A DNA stretch of 64,000 nucleotides from Bacillus sp. FJAT-44742 (GTDB lineage: Bacteria > Bacillota > Bacilli > Bacillales > Marinococcaceae): contig NZ_KZ454936.1 of assembly GCF_002797315.1 (NCBI RefSeq), positions 2,613,645 to 2,677,644 of the forward strand. Reading direction: 5' to 3'. The notes under the pieces are model-generated. The model saw only the letters and a list, made by a program, of their open reading frames with translations. It had not been told where the DNA came from and made no database searches. A program made the translations under genes and the position numbers. This document shows, piece by piece, positions 26,713-36,029 of the stretch. The stretch's first letter is position 1. The number at the start of each line of letters is the position of its first letter.

Positions 26713-27735
26713 TTATCCTTGTTCGATTTTCATATCTCCTAGTTTAATCCAATTTTTCTTTCGCATCCACTCGGAAACAAGTAAACAAATAATGGCAGGC
26801 CCTGCAACATGCAGAAGAAGAACCGCTAACAGAACATCACCTGAAAACCCCATGACAGAAAAGGTCATGATCTGCCCAACAAGTCCGCTTGTCCCCATTC
26901 CAGCTCCAGCGGCATTATTCTCCATAAAAAAGACCATCGTTGAAAGCGGTGCAAGAACAGCTCCTGCTATAGTAGGAGGAATGAGGATGAGAGGGTTTTT
27001 TAATGCGTTGGGTGCCTGAAGCATAGAGGTGCCGATCCCTAGTGCAGCTAGCCCTGACATTCCATTTTCTCTGTAACTGCTTACAGCAAACCCAACCATC
27101 TGTGCCGCACAGCCTACTGTAGCAGCCCCCGCTGCCAGACCTTCAAGCTCCAGCATAATGGCTATAGCAGCACTTGAAATAGGAGCTGTTAAGGCAAGTC
27201 CCATTAAACTGGCTACAAGAATACCCATCACAAAGGGCTGTTGTTCTGTTGCCCACATGATTAACTGGCCGAACTGAACTAATCCTGAATTAATCACCGG
27301 TCCGAGCCAGTTCGCAACCGTAAACCCAGTTAAAATAGTCACAAAGGGCGTAACAATGATATCTACTCTCGTTTCTTTGGAAACAAGCTTTCCTATTTCT
27401 GTTGACAACAGTGCAGCGATAAAAGCTCCAGCAGGCCCGCCCAGTTCTGCGCCCGCGGCGCCGCTCACAATAGCCGCAAATAAAACCAGACGAGGAGCAT
27501 TTAACCCATAGGCCACAGCTGCACCGATAGCCGGTCCCATTAATCCCATGGCCAGTGTGCCCATATCCTCAAAAAAAGGACCAATAGGATAGTTTCCTAA
27601 CTGCTCCCCTAACGTTCTCATGATTAAACCTATGATTAAAGAGGAAAAAAGCCCCAAAGCCATGAAACTCAGTGCAGTCACCCCGTATGTCTTTACAGAT
27701 AACTTTACACCTTTACGTAAAAAAAAGTCCTTCAT
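26713..27735 (-). CDS. PTS EIIC-like membrane protein (PTS_EIIC_2 family)
   Basis: Integral membrane protein of 340 residues with about 9-10 hydrophobic segments, rich in Gly and Ala. Sequence blocks such as GPAIGAAVAYGLNAP, GGPAGAFIAALLSTEIGKLVS, TPFVTILTGF and LQAPNALKNPLILIPPTIAGAV belong to the stand-alone PTS EIIC-type family found in Bacilli. No EIIA or EIIB domain or partner gene is nearby, so it may be a permease or a regulator rather than a complete PTS. It lies 18 bases upstream of the broken ytpP and probably shares its transcript. Substrate unknown. Confidence 0.82.
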   Translation of the reverse strand: MKDFFLRKGVKLSVKTYGVTALSFMALGLFSSLIIGLIMRTLGEQLGNYPIGPFFEDMGTLAMGLMGPAIGAAVAYGLNAPRLVLFAAIVSGAAGAELGGPAGAFIAALLSTEIGKLVSKETRVDIIVTPFVTILTGFTVANWLGPVINSGLVQFGQLIMWATEQQPFVMGILVASLMGLALTAPISSAAIAIMLELEGLAAGAATVGCAAQMVGFAVSSYRENGMSGLAALGIGTSMLQAPNALKNPLILIPPTIAGAVLAPLSTMVFFMENNAAGAGMGTSGLVGQIMTFSVMGFSGDVLLAVLLLHVAGPAIICLLVSEWMRKKNWIKLGDMKIEQG

Positions 27736-27869
27736 GCCTTTCCTCTCCCTTTATTGTAAATGTGACAATTTATGTGCCTGATTATTATCATACTTGTTTG
27801 CAAATACCTTTACAAGAATATTATAGTTAGATGGAATCAGAAAAATACGAAAATGAGGAGGAACCACTT

Positions 27870-28316
27870 TTGGAACTTAATGTATACTTAGCAGGACAAA
27901 TCCATGATAACTGGCGGGAAGAATTTCGAAAGGCTGCCAGTGAATTGGAGCTTCCTTTACAATTTTTTGGCCCTATGGAAAATCATGACCGGTCCGATAA
28001 TATTGGAGAAGAAATTCTAGGTGAACAGCCAGACAACATCTTTAAGGATGAAGCTGCATCAGCATTTAATAATCTCCGTACTCAAATCCTTCTGCAAAAA
28101 GCAGATGTGGTAATCGCATTGTTTGGAGAGAAGTACAAACAATGGAACACAGCTATGGACGCTGCTACAGCCATAGCTTTAAATAAGCCATTAATTATCG
28201 TAAGACCTAAAGAGCTCCATCACCCTGTAAAAGAGCTTGCAAACAAAGCAAATGTTGTAGTTGAAACAAAAGAACAAGCTTTAAAAGCTCTTTCCTACGT
28301 TTTTGAAGCCAATTAA
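27870..28316 (+). CDS. ytoQ: YtoQ family protein
   Basis: Protein of 148 residues, same length as B. subtilis YtoQ. It carries the near-invariant blocks VYLAGQIHDNWREE, FGPMENHDRSDNIGEEI, and VVIALFGEKYKQWNTAMDA. The fold resembles nucleoside 2-deoxyribosyltransferases, but the activity is not established. The homologue-supported start is TTG 27870 with GGAGG eight bases upstream; an ATG at 27831 would add 13 residues and has no ribosome site. Confidence 0.9.
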   Translation: MELNVYLAGQIHDNWREEFRKAASELELPLQFFGPMENHDRSDNIGEEILGEQPDNIFKDEAASAFNNLRTQILLQKADVVIALFGEKYKQWNTAMDAATAIALNKPLIIVRPKELHHPVKELANKANVVVETKEQALKALSYVFEAN

Positions 28317-28343
28317 AAAGTACCTAGCTTCTAAACGCTTTAT

Positions 28344-28381
28344 CAGAAGGAAATGGCAGAATTTGATCAAGCTGCCATTTG
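28344..28381 (+). terminator. Possible terminator after ytoQ
   Basis: Perfect eight-base arms AATGGCAG and CTGCCATT with a 12-base loop, about 35 bases after the ytoQ stop; only a short T tract follows. Confidence 0.45.
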
Positions 28382-28409
28382 CCTTCACGATGCCTGTTAT
28401 GTCCTAGAC

Positions 28410-28464
28410 AACACATCAGCTTCCTCGTGAGCAATGACTGCTCACAGAGGGAGCTGGTAGTGTT
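28410..28464. repeat. 55-bp imperfect inverted repeat between convergent genes
   Basis: Arms CAGCTTCCTC/GAGGGAGCTG and GTGAGCA/TGCTCAC, extended outward by AACAC/GTGTT, form a stem of about 20 pairs with a five-base loop. It abuts the stop of the DUF84 gene. No T run follows on either strand, so it is not a standard terminator. Confidence 0.6.
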
Positions 28465-29003
28465 TATCTCCCCCTCTGGTCACCTTCTACTTCCGCTTTT
28501 TGATACACCCATTGTCCATACAGGAGTCTGATAACATGGGAAAACAACTCATTTCTATGTACGAATCCAGCTGTCAAAAGCCCTGCAGCTCCCTCGCTTT
28601 GATGTACATTTTTTCTTCCTGTAATCTTTTCTATTATATCTTTTAATTCAAGACCTGCCTCTATGTCTTCCTCAGCATTTTCCGGTAGTAAGATTCTTGC
28701 CCCGGAGGCTGTAATAATTCTCCCCTCCTGGTCCGCAAGTGCTCCCCAATTACACAAAAACAAGCCGTCTTCCATCTTCGTGACCCCCCCTTCAAGTCCA
28801 ATTCCTATCACTATATCTTTATTTTGCTTAATACAGTAAATCGCCCTGTTTACTGCCCCCTCTTTTGTTTCTTCATCAGTTAACGGCTGGTCTCTGACTT
28901 GAGATGGCGCGTTTATTCCCTGAATATCAATCCTGCACTCTTGAAGAGCATCTTCCACAGCTTTTATTTTCGCTTTATTCGTTGAACCGACTCCTATAAG
29001 CAT
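28464..29003 (-). CDS. DUF84 non-canonical purine NTP phosphatase (YjjX type)
   Basis: Inosine/xanthosine triphosphatase family: removes damaged purine nucleotides from the pool. The 179-residue protein begins MLIGVGSTNKAKIKAV and contains VRDQPLTDEETKEGAVNRA, GIGLEGGV and a C-terminal HQSEGAAGLLTAG, all family-typical. ATG 29003 is preceded by GAGGGGGAG; an earlier in-frame codon at 29018 is not supported. It is convergent with ytoQ. Confidence 0.88.
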   Translation of the reverse strand: MLIGVGSTNKAKIKAVEDALQECRIDIQGINAPSQVRDQPLTDEETKEGAVNRAIYCIKQNKDIVIGIGLEGGVTKMEDGLFLCNWGALADQEGRIITASGARILLPENAEEDIEAGLELKDIIEKITGRKNVHQSEGAAGLLTAGFVHRNELFSHVIRLLYGQWVYQKAEVEGDQRGR

Positions 29004-29109
29004 AATACTCCCCCTCACACATTAAGCGTGATTACTAAACTCCATGTACTAAAAGTATAGACTAACTTTAAACAAAAAATTTAGTTGATTGTTCAGTTAT
29101 ACACTCGCT

Positions 29110-29135
29110 TGCACCTAAAGGTACAAGTGTCCGTC
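29110..29135 (-). repeat. Inverted, shorter relative of the 60-bp repeat at 4978-5104
   Basis: On the minus strand the sequence GACGGACACTTGTACC followed by TTTAGGTGCA resembles the 3' half of the copies at 4978-5037 and 5046-5104. The surrounding bases 29004-29224 hold no recognised gene. Confidence 0.55.
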
Positions 29136-29224
29136 TGTAGCACTTGAAAAATATGGATTGTTTTTCTAATGGATTAGTTACCTTAAATACACTTTATTTA
29201 TCTGAATAATCGATTTATTAATTC

Positions 29225-29258
29225 AAAAAAGGCTGTTGAGAAGAATTTCTCAACAGCC
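29225..29258 (-). terminator. Terminator of the alcohol dehydrogenase gene
   Basis: Near-perfect minus-strand arms GGCTGTTGAGAA and TTCTCAACAGCC with a four-base loop, followed by six T. Confidence 0.93.
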
Positions 29259-29286
29259 CCGAAATCCCTATAAAGGGATTCTGAGT

Positions 29287-30414
29287 TTACGGCTTCAACA
29301 CTACTTTAATGTTGCCGTCTTCTTTTTTGTCAAAAATCTTGTATGCTTCGGGAGCTTCATCAATGGACATCCGGTGAGTGATAATATCCGTTGGGTCAAA
29401 CTCACGATTTTCAACCATTTCATATAGCTTAGGCATCATATGAACCACTGGTGCCTGCCCCATTTTTAGAGACACGTTTCGTCCAAATAAATCTCCTAGA
29501 GGAAAATCGTTAGCTGCCGAAGCATATACACCTGTTAACTGAATCAAACCAAATTTCCTGACAGCTTGAGAAGCTGTCACAATTGGACTGATTGTACCAG
29601 CCTGGTTATCAGCATCAGAACCGAACTCCTCTTCTGGGTGAACGGTTCCGTCCATCCCTACACAATCCACCACTACATCAGCACCGCCTTTTGTTTCTTC
29701 ATGAAGCAGTGCTCCTATTTCCTTTGTTTCCTTCATATTATAAACTTCCACATTGTTTGTTCTTCTTGCGTGCTCTAGTCTGTGCGGCACATGATCCACT
29801 GCAATTACCCTTTCTGCTCCTTTTATCCAGGCCAGCTTTTGAGTCATGAGCCCAATAGGACCGCAGCCCAGCACAAGGACAGTATCACCTTTTTTAACCT
29901 TTTCCACGCTCCACCAGGAAGTCGGAATTACATCAGACAAAAATAAGACACTTTCATCATCCAGCTCACTGCTTTCTGGAACTTTAAATGAAGTCTGGTC
30001 TGCATAAGGCACTCTTAAAAACTCAGCCTGTCCGCCAGGATAGTTTCCGAATTGCTTAGAGTATCCAAAAAGGCCGCCATTATCCGCATGAGGGTTTGCT
30101 TCATCACATTGACTTTCCATTTGGTGCTCACAATAAAAGCAAGTTCCGCAGCTCACATTAAAAGGAATAACAACTCGGTCACCTTTTTTCAAGTTCTTTA
30201 CTTCCGGACCAACTTCCTCCACGATCCCCATTGGCTCGTGCCCTATAATGTAATCTTCTTCCAAAGGAATCCCATTCTTATAAAGATGTAAATCTGATCC
30301 GCAGATCCCTGATGCCGTTATCCGAATAACCATGTCGTCACCTGTTTGTATTTTAGGGTCTTCCATTTCCTTTACTTGAATATCATCGAGCCCTTGATAA
30401 GTAACTGCTTTCAA
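29287..30414 (-). CDS. Zinc-dependent alcohol dehydrogenase (FdhA-like)
   Basis: Medium-chain NAD(P)-dependent dehydrogenase of 375 residues. The catalytic zinc ligands are visible in SGICGSDLH and GHEPMG, the structural zinc site as four Cys in the spacing CxxCxxCx7C (SCGTCFYC ... SQC, about 89-103), and the nucleotide fold as VLVLGCGPIGL (about 180-190). The length and the insert around residues 250-265 resemble the glutathione-independent formaldehyde dehydrogenase branch, but substrate cannot be fixed. Start is TTG 30414 with GGAAGGG upstream. Single-gene unit with its own terminator. Confidence 0.88.
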   Translation of the reverse strand: MKAVTYQGLDDIQVKEMEDPKIQTGDDMVIRITASGICGSDLHLYKNGIPLEEDYIIGHEPMGIVEEVGPEVKNLKKGDRVVIPFNVSCGTCFYCEHQMESQCDEANPHADNGGLFGYSKQFGNYPGGQAEFLRVPYADQTSFKVPESSELDDESVLFLSDVIPTSWWSVEKVKKGDTVLVLGCGPIGLMTQKLAWIKGAERVIAVDHVPHRLEHARRTNNVEVYNMKETKEIGALLHEETKGGADVVVDCVGMDGTVHPEEEFGSDADNQAGTISPIVTASQAVRKFGLIQLTGVYASAANDFPLGDLFGRNVSLKMGQAPVVHMMPKLYEMVENREFDPTDIITHRMSIDEAPEAYKIFDKKEDGNIKVVLKP

Positions 30415-30575
30415 AGTTTACACACCCTTCCATAAAGATTAGTTATCTCTTTACCGATTTATTCAAAGGTTAAACGTATGAAGCAGGAGCCTTACGGTTT
30501 TCTTAACGCTCATCAAGGGCTTTTCCAAAAGGCTCTGTCACCAAGAAGTCGTGTTATTAGAAAAACTGACCCTTC

Positions 30576-30605
30576 AAAAAAAAAGACCGCTTTAGGAGCG
30601 GTCTT
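30576..30605 (-). terminator. Terminator of ytoP
   Basis: Minus-strand arms AAGACCGC and GCGGTCTT with a seven-base loop, followed by nine T (30576-30584), 17 bases after the ytoP stop. Confidence 0.92.
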
Positions 30606-30622
30606 CCTGGGAAGCAACTATA

Positions 30623-31696
30623 TTAAACCTGGCTGCGGATCTGTTCCAAAGCATTCTTGTCGGTTGTTCGCACTAGCTTGGTAATGAGTTCTTTAGCAGC
30701 GGCATAATCATCGATATGAAGAATTGATGCTGCTGTATGGATATATCGAGAGCATACTCCTATTACGGCTGATGGAACGCCATCATTAGACATATGGACT
30801 CTTCCTGCATCTGTACCTCCTTGAGAGATAAAGAACTGATAATTGATATTGTTGCTTTCTGCCGTATCAAGAACAAACTCTCTCATGCCACGGTGAGTAA
30901 TCATTGTACGATCATAAATTCGTACTAACGCTCCTTTACCCAAATGACCAAAGGCTTGCTTTCCGCCTGTAGCATCATTTGCAGGACTGGCGTCAAGAGC
31001 ATAGAAAATGTCTGGCTTTATCATTTGCGCAGCTACTGCCGCCCCACGAAGCCCCACTTCTTCCTGTACCGTAGAGCCGGAATATAGAGTGTTAGGAATG
31101 GCTTCATCTTTCAGCTCTTTTAAAAGTTCAATTGACAGCCCAACACCATACCGATTATCCCACGATTTTGCAAGAATTTTCTTTTCATTGGCCATAGGAG
31201 TAAAAGGACAGACAGGCACGACTTGCTGACCAGGCTTGATACCGATGCTTTCTGCATCTTTTTTATTATCTGCACCAATATCTATGTACATTTTTTTGAT
31301 GTCCATCGGTTTTTTACGCTGTGCCTCTTCTAACAGATGAGGCGGCGTTGACCCTATTACTCCTATAACAGGCCCTTGTTCCGTAATAATTTCAACACGC
31401 TGCGCTAAAAGAACCTGGCTCCACCATCCTCCAAGGGTCTGAAAGCGAATAAGTCCTTTCTCACTAATAGAAGTAACCATAAAGCCCACTTCGTCCATGT
31501 GACCTGCCACCATGACTTTTGGGTCTTCCTCATTTCCTTTCTTTACCCCAAAGATTCCTCCGAGGCGATCCTGCACGATTTCATCACTATATTTTTCAAG
31601 TTCTTGTCGAACGTATTTCCGTACCTCATGTTCAAACCCAGGGGCTCCAGGTAATTCAGTTAATGTCTTAAACATCTCACGAGTTTCTTGATTCAT
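30623..31696 (-). CDS. ytoP: M42-family metallo-aminopeptidase YtoP
   Basis: Cytoplasmic dinuclear-metal aminopeptidase (glutamyl aminopeptidase/deblocking type). The 357-residue protein has the metal-binding [11 protein letters not shown] (about 64-74), KSWDNRYG (Asp bridging ligand, about 176), the catalytic Glu pair [10 protein letters not shown] (about 210), DASPAND and a C-terminal His in [12 protein letters not shown]. Position next to ytzB and near ytoQ matches B. subtilis. Confidence 0.93.
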   Translation of the reverse strand: MNQETREMFKTLTELPGAPGFEHEVRKYVRQELEKYSDEIVQDRLGGIFGVKKGNEEDPKVMVAGHMDEVGFMVTSISEKGLIRFQTLGGWWSQVLLAQRVEIITEQGPVIGVIGSTPPHLLEEAQRKKPMDIKKMYIDIGADNKKDAESIGIKPGQQVVPVCPFTPMANEKKILAKSWDNRYGVGLSIELLKELKDEAIPNTLYSGSTVQEEVGLRGAAVAAQMIKPDIFYALDASPANDATGGKQAFGHLGKGALVRIYDRTMITHRGMREFVLDTAESNNINYQFFISQGGTDAGRVHMSNDGVPSAVIGVCSRYIHTAASILHIDDYAAAKELITKLVRTTDKNALEQIRSQV

Positions 31697-31817
31697 AATA
31701 AGCTCCCTTCATCTAAATATTCTTTTACCATTTTACAGAAATAATAGTTTTTTATCTACTTTCCTTCCTGCTCTTCGACAACACAGGAAAAAAAAGGAAT
31801 AGTAATAAAGCATTTAA

Positions 31818-31846
31818 TTGGAAATTTAATAGATGTGAGTTATACT
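31818..31846 (+). promoter_or_regulatory. Promoter of ytzB
   Basis: -35 TTGGAA (31818-31823), 17-base spacer, -10 TATACT (31841-31846), about 30 bases upstream of the ytzB start. Confidence 0.55.
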
Positions 31847-31878
31847 TGAAATTACTTGATAAGAAAGGGTGGGAAAGC

Positions 31879-32184
31879 ATGAAAATCAGAGATATTCTTA
31901 TTGGTGTAGGACTTGGCTTTTTAGCAGGCTACCTGCTGAAAGACAAAATTGGCGGGGAACATATTTCTCCTGAAAAAGCGCTTAAAGTAGTTAAACAAAA
32001 CGTGCAGGACCACATCCCGGTTAACGGATCATGGATCCATATGACTCCCGAAAAATACAATAAAGATAACCTTGTTTATAAAGTCTATCGCGGCGGAATA
32101 TCCAGCACTGAACAGGACGAAACAAAGCAAATGGATTTTGTAGTAGATGCAAAAACAGGAACCATTCTTGAGTTATCTTCATAA
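31879..32184 (+). CDS. ytzB: Small PepSY-like membrane-anchored protein YtzB
   Basis: Product of 101 residues. It has a glycine-rich N-terminal hydrophobic segment (ILIGVGLGFLAGYLL, about 5-19) that could anchor it in the membrane, then a small domain ending FVVDAKTGTILELSS, typical of PepSY-like folds. ATG 31879 follows AAAGGGTGGG; an upstream in-frame codon at 31846 lies in the promoter. Neighbourhood next to ytoP supports the name. Function unknown. Confidence 0.8.
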   Translation: MKIRDILIGVGLGFLAGYLLKDKIGGEHISPEKALKVVKQNVQDHIPVNGSWIHMTPEKYNKDNLVYKVYRGGISSTEQDETKQMDFVVDAKTGTILELSS

Positions 32185-32193
32185 TTATTATTG

Positions 32194-32236
32194 AGAGTGT
32201 CGCCAAAAGCCTGACTTTTCGCGACACTCTCTTTTT
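32194..32236 (+). terminator. Terminator of ytzB
   Basis: Arms AGAGTGTCGC and GCGACACTCT followed by CTTTTT, 10 bases after the ytzB stop. The loop AAAAGCCTGACTTTT resembles that of the aroA terminator at 13601. Confidence 0.9.
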
Positions 32237-32316
32237 GCTTTATATTTCGTACGTCTGTAATACATATCCATGCTTCATTCGAACTCATGGCCTTTTCTTA
32301 CCAACAGGCAATAGAA

Positions 32317-32368
32317 AAAGGTGTCTCTTCCGGTCACTAATCAGTATGACCTTATGGAGACACCTTTT
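32317..32368 (-). terminator. Terminator of fruRKA
   Basis: Arms AAAGGTGTCTC and GAGACACCTTT with a 29-base loop, immediately after the fruA stop and followed on the minus strand by T-rich sequence. Confidence 0.8.
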
Positions 32369-32373
32369 CTTTA

Positions 32374-34269
32374 TCACTTAGTAACTGGTTTTTTCCAGAA
32401 TCCGACTAACAGCGCAGTTACTACCGCTCCAATGACGATGGCTAATAAATAAGCAAGAGGACTTCCTTGGATTGTCGGGATAACAAAGATCCCGCCATGA
32501 GGGGCCGGCAGCCCGGCATTAAAGAACATGGCCAGTCCTCCAGCAGTTGCTGAACCGATCACGATCGAAGGAATCACTCGTCCTGGATCTGCAGCTGCAA
32601 AAGGAATCGCCCCTTCAGTTATAAAGAAGGACCCAAGGAAATAGTTACTTACCCCGGCATTTCTTTCATCTTTTGTGAACTTGCTTTTAAAGAATGTAGT
32701 TGCTAAGGCAAGTCCCAGAGGAGGAACCATACCGCCAGCCATAATTGCTGCATGGGGACCGAAGTTTCCGGCTTCAATCATTGCAATTCCGAAGGTGAAG
32801 GCTGCTTTATTAATTGGCCCGCCCATGTCCACAGCCATCATTCCTCCAAGGATAATACCAAGAAGAACGATGTTTCCTGTACCCATGCCGCCCAGCCATC
32901 CTTCCAAGAACGTATTAAAAGCACTGATTGGCCCTATAATCACAAAATACATGAGAATACCAACAACAAAAATGCTAATCAATGGGTAAAAAAGAATGGT
33001 TTTAATCCCATCAAAGACTTTTGGAAGATTAGCCAAAAGTCGTTTAACGCCGATGACGACATAACCTGCTAAGAAACCTGCAATTAAACCGCCTAAAAAC
33101 CCTGCATCTCCAGTTGTTGCCATAAACCCGCCTATCATACCAGGAGCAAACCCCGGGCGGTCAGCAATACTCATGGCGATAAAACCAGCAAGAACCGCCA
33201 CCATTAGTCCAAAGGCATGATCACCGCCGATCGACATCAAGGCTGCAGCAAAAGGATTGTAGTCAGGGTGGGCAGGGTCTGCTGATTCAATTCCAAAGAA
33301 GAAGGATATTGCAATTAAAATACCACCGCCGATAACAAAAGGAAGCATGTTGGAAACACCGTTCATAAGATGCTTGTATATGCCTCGTCCAAACCCTCCT
33401 CGAGTTTGTTCCCCTTCCTCGGACTTTTCTCCTTCTCCGCTCCCTTTATAGATAGGAGCCTCTCCTTTGACAGCTTTTTCAAGAAGGTCATGTGGTTTAC
33501 GAATTCCATCGGTCACTCCTGTTTGAATGACCGGCTTGCCGCTGAAACGCTCCATCTCAATTTTCGTATCAGCTGCTACAATAATCGCGTCAGCTTCCTC
33601 AATTTCCTGAGAAGTTAATTTGTTTTTCACTCCGCCTGAGCCAGCTGTTTCTACTTTAATAGAAATACCCAGTTCTTTTGCTTTATCTTTCAAGGCATCA
33701 GCTGCCATATACGTGTGGGCTATCCCTGTAGGGCAGCCCGTAACTGCAAGAATCCTTTTTCCAGACTCTTCCTTAGGCGTACCTGTTTCCTCTTCTTCTT
33801 CTCCGCCAAGCTTTTCTTTTTCTTTTTCATCAATGGCAATCAGAATCTCTTCTTTTGTTGAAGCTTTCAACAGGATGGAACGGAAATCCTGGTCCATCAG
33901 CAGGGTGGACAAACGTGATAACGTTTCTAAATGTGTTTGATTTGCCCCTTCACTGGCAGCAATCATAAAGAATAAATGAGCAGGCTGGCCGTCCAAAGAA
34001 TCGTAATCCAGTCCGCTTTGAGATCGCCCAAAAGCAATGGCAGGTGTTTTTACAGCACTTGTTTTCGCATGAGGAATGGCTACTCCTTCTCCTATTCCTG
34101 TGCTGCTCTGTTCTTCACGGGCGACAATGGCCTCTTTATATCCTTTAGGGTCATGTAAACGCCCCGCTTTATCAAGAGTACCAATTAATTCATCAATAAC
34201 TTCTTCTTTTGAAGAGCTTTGCAAGTCGAGCTGTATCGTATCAGCTTTGAGAAGCTCTGTAATTTTCAT
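32374..34269 (-). CDS. fruA: Fructose-specific PTS enzyme IIABC
   Basis: Transports fructose and phosphorylates it to fructose 1-phosphate. The 631 residues hold EIIA (about 1-150, phospho-His67 in GVAIPHAK), EIIB (about 170-270, phospho-Cys179 in AVTGCPTGIAHTYMAA) and EIIC (about 290-631, multiple membrane helices). ATG 34269 is chosen with AGAGG nine bases upstream; ATG 34278 sits on top of that site. It is the third gene of fruR-fruK-fruA and is followed by a terminator. Confidence 0.96.
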   Translation of the reverse strand: MKITELLKADTIQLDLQSSSKEEVIDELIGTLDKAGRLHDPKGYKEAIVAREEQSSTGIGEGVAIPHAKTSAVKTPAIAFGRSQSGLDYDSLDGQPAHLFFMIAASEGANQTHLETLSRLSTLLMDQDFRSILLKASTKEEILIAIDEKEKEKLGGEEEEETGTPKEESGKRILAVTGCPTGIAHTYMAADALKDKAKELGISIKVETAGSGGVKNKLTSQEIEEADAIIVAADTKIEMERFSGKPVIQTGVTDGIRKPHDLLEKAVKGEAPIYKGSGEGEKSEEGEQTRGGFGRGIYKHLMNGVSNMLPFVIGGGILIAISFFFGIESADPAHPDYNPFAAALMSIGGDHAFGLMVAVLAGFIAMSIADRPGFAPGMIGGFMATTGDAGFLGGLIAGFLAGYVVIGVKRLLANLPKVFDGIKTILFYPLISIFVVGILMYFVIIGPISAFNTFLEGWLGGMGTGNIVLLGIILGGMMAVDMGGPINKAAFTFGIAMIEAGNFGPHAAIMAGGMVPPLGLALATTFFKSKFTKDERNAGVSNYFLGSFFITEGAIPFAAADPGRVIPSIVIGSATAGGLAMFFNAGLPAPHGGIFVIPTIQGSPLAYLLAIVIGAVVTALLVGFWKKPVTK

Positions 34270-34290
34270 CTCTTTCATCCTCTCTAGTAT

Positions 34291-35211
34291 TTATTGTTGG
34301 AGAGATGTAATCTTAATGTTCTTTTTCAATGAATGTACGAGATCCTTTGTACAAAAACCATTTGAAAAAGCTGTCCCGCTGCCAGCGGCTACCGCTGTTG
34401 CCAGAACTTCTTCTATGGGAAGTCCTTCTTCAAAGCCGGCTATAAATCCAGCAACCATAGAATCTCCAGCCCCTACCGAGTTAACTACATTACCTGAAGG
34501 GACAGTGGCATGCATAAGCTCATTTTTTGAAATATAAACGGCTCCTTTACCAGCCATTGAAATTAAAAGATGAGTAATATCCCACTTTTCAAGAGCTTTT
34601 TTTCCAAAATGGGCTGCCTCTTCTACTGTGTTGACTGGTACATCAAGAAGTTCAGCTAATTCATGATGATTCGGCTTAATAAAAAAGGGGCCTGTTTTCA
34701 TTACTTCATTTAATGCCGGTCCGCTCGTATCCACAAACACCTTTACATTTCTTTCTTTTACCATATCTATAATTTCTGTGTAGATTGAAGAAGACACAGT
34801 ATCCGGGACACTGCCTGCAAGCACCAACATATCTGTATTGTTCAGATGGCCAAGCTGCTCTTTCAAGCTGTTTATATTTTCATCTGAAATGGCTGGTGAA
34901 ATACCATTGATTTCAGACTCCTCTTCTGTCTTTAACTTCATGTTAATTCTTGTATCACCGTTTACCTGAATGAATTCAGAGGGGATTTTCTCCTTATCTA
35001 AAGCCGTTTGAATATATTGGCCGGTAAATCCTCCGATAAATCCAAGAGCAGTACTTTCTTTTTCCAGCTTCGTTAACACCCTTGAAACATTAATGCCTTT
35101 TCCACCAGCAAACTTACTTTCTTTTGATGCCCTGTTTACTTGTCCAATTTCAAAATTTGAAACATTGACAATGTAATCTACTGCGGGATTTAAAGTGAGA
35201 GTGTAAATCAT
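34291..35211 (-). CDS. fruK: 1-Phosphofructokinase
   Basis: Phosphorylates fructose 1-phosphate to fructose 1,6-bisphosphate, feeding glycolysis. The 306-residue PfkB-family protein begins MIYTLTLNPAVDYI and has FAGGKGINVSRVL (about 34-46), GGFTGQYIQ, and the C-terminal signature GAGDSMVAGFIAGF (about 249-262) with the catalytic Asp. The start overlaps the fruR stop by four bases, and fruA begins 21 bases downstream. Confidence 0.96.
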   Translation of the reverse strand: MIYTLTLNPAVDYIVNVSNFEIGQVNRASKESKFAGGKGINVSRVLTKLEKESTALGFIGGFTGQYIQTALDKEKIPSEFIQVNGDTRINMKLKTEEESEINGISPAISDENINSLKEQLGHLNNTDMLVLAGSVPDTVSSSIYTEIIDMVKERNVKVFVDTSGPALNEVMKTGPFFIKPNHHELAELLDVPVNTVEEAAHFGKKALEKWDITHLLISMAGKGAVYISKNELMHATVPSGNVVNSVGAGDSMVAGFIAGFEEGLPIEEVLATAVAAGSGTAFSNGFCTKDLVHSLKKNIKITSLQQ

Positions 35212-35966
35212 AGTTGATTGACCACCTTAATTTCTGTCTTTTCTATTAACTCCTCTATTCGATGTTCATGTAATGAATCAGTTGTTACAATAGCTGCCTG
35301 TTCTATAGGAGCTACTGAAGCAAAAACAGCTTCGCTGAACTTAGATGAATCTGCCAGGACATATGCTTTAGCTGCTAACGACAGGGCAGTCTGTTTTACA
35401 GTTGCTTCCTCAGGATCAGGAGTGGTATACCCATGTATTGGATGCACACCGTTAATTCCTAAAAAGCATTTATCAAACCGGTATTCTCTCAGTGAAAGCA
35501 ATGCTTTCGTCCCAACTAAAGCACCGGTATTTTGTTTAAGATGGCCTCCTGCTACATAGGTTTCTATGTTATGTTCAAGCAAGAGAGGAACATGATAAAC
35601 ACCTGTTGTCACAACCACCACTTTCTTTTCCGCAAGGTGAGGAATCATCTCAATAGTGGAAGTTCCTGCATCTAAAAAAATACTTTCTCCTGTATTAATT
35701 AAGCTGGCAGCATATTCTGCTATGGCTTTTTTTTCTTCTATATTTCTTACCTTTTTTTCTGCTACAGTTAATTCTTCTTTCTTTTTGCGAAGGAGAGAGG
35801 CACCGCCATGAACTCTTTTCAAATAGTTCTCTTTTTCAAGATCTGTAAGGTCCCGGCGAATGGTTGATTCAGAAGCTTGTGTTGCATCAACAAGTTCCTG
35901 AACAGAAACTACTTCTTTACTCTTTAATACAGACAAAATTATTTCTTTTCTTTCTATATGAAGCAT
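35208..35966 (-). CDS. fruR: DeoR-family regulator of the fructose operon
   Basis: Transcriptional repressor of 252 residues with an N-terminal helix-turn-helix (QELVDATQASESTIRRDL, about 24-41) followed by the DeoR motif YLKRVHGGA, and a C-terminal sugar-phosphate-sensing domain (DAGTSTIEM, VGTKALLSLREYRFDKCFLG). First gene of fruRKA, so it probably controls its own operon in response to fructose 1-phosphate. GGGGGGAG precedes the ATG. Confidence 0.94.
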   Translation of the reverse strand: MLHIERKEIILSVLKSKEVVSVQELVDATQASESTIRRDLTDLEKENYLKRVHGGASLLRKKKEELTVAEKKVRNIEEKKAIAEYAASLINTGESIFLDAGTSTIEMIPHLAEKKVVVVTTGVYHVPLLLEHNIETYVAGGHLKQNTGALVGTKALLSLREYRFDKCFLGINGVHPIHGYTTPDPEEATVKQTALSLAAKAYVLADSSKFSEAVFASVAPIEQAAIVTTDSLHEHRIEELIEKTEIKVVNQL

Positions 35967-35981
35967 ATACTCCCCCCCTCA

Positions 35982-35996
35982 TTTAATCGCTTACAT
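35982..35996 (-). promoter_or_regulatory. cre site at the start of fruRKA
   Basis: On the minus strand ATGTAAGCGATTAAA matches the cre consensus WTGNAANCGNWNNCW with one mismatch. It overlaps the predicted transcription start, a position suited to CcpA repression. Confidence 0.65.
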
Positions 35997-36000
35997 TGTA

Positions 36001-36029
36001 ATTATATACCCACACCCGATCATGATCAA
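36001..36029 (-). promoter_or_regulatory. Promoter of fruRKA
   Basis: Minus-strand -35 TTGATC (36024-36029), 17-base spacer, -10 TATAAT (36001-36006). Just upstream are repeated TGATTGA-like words (about 36020-36056), which may be the FruR operators. Confidence 0.65.
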
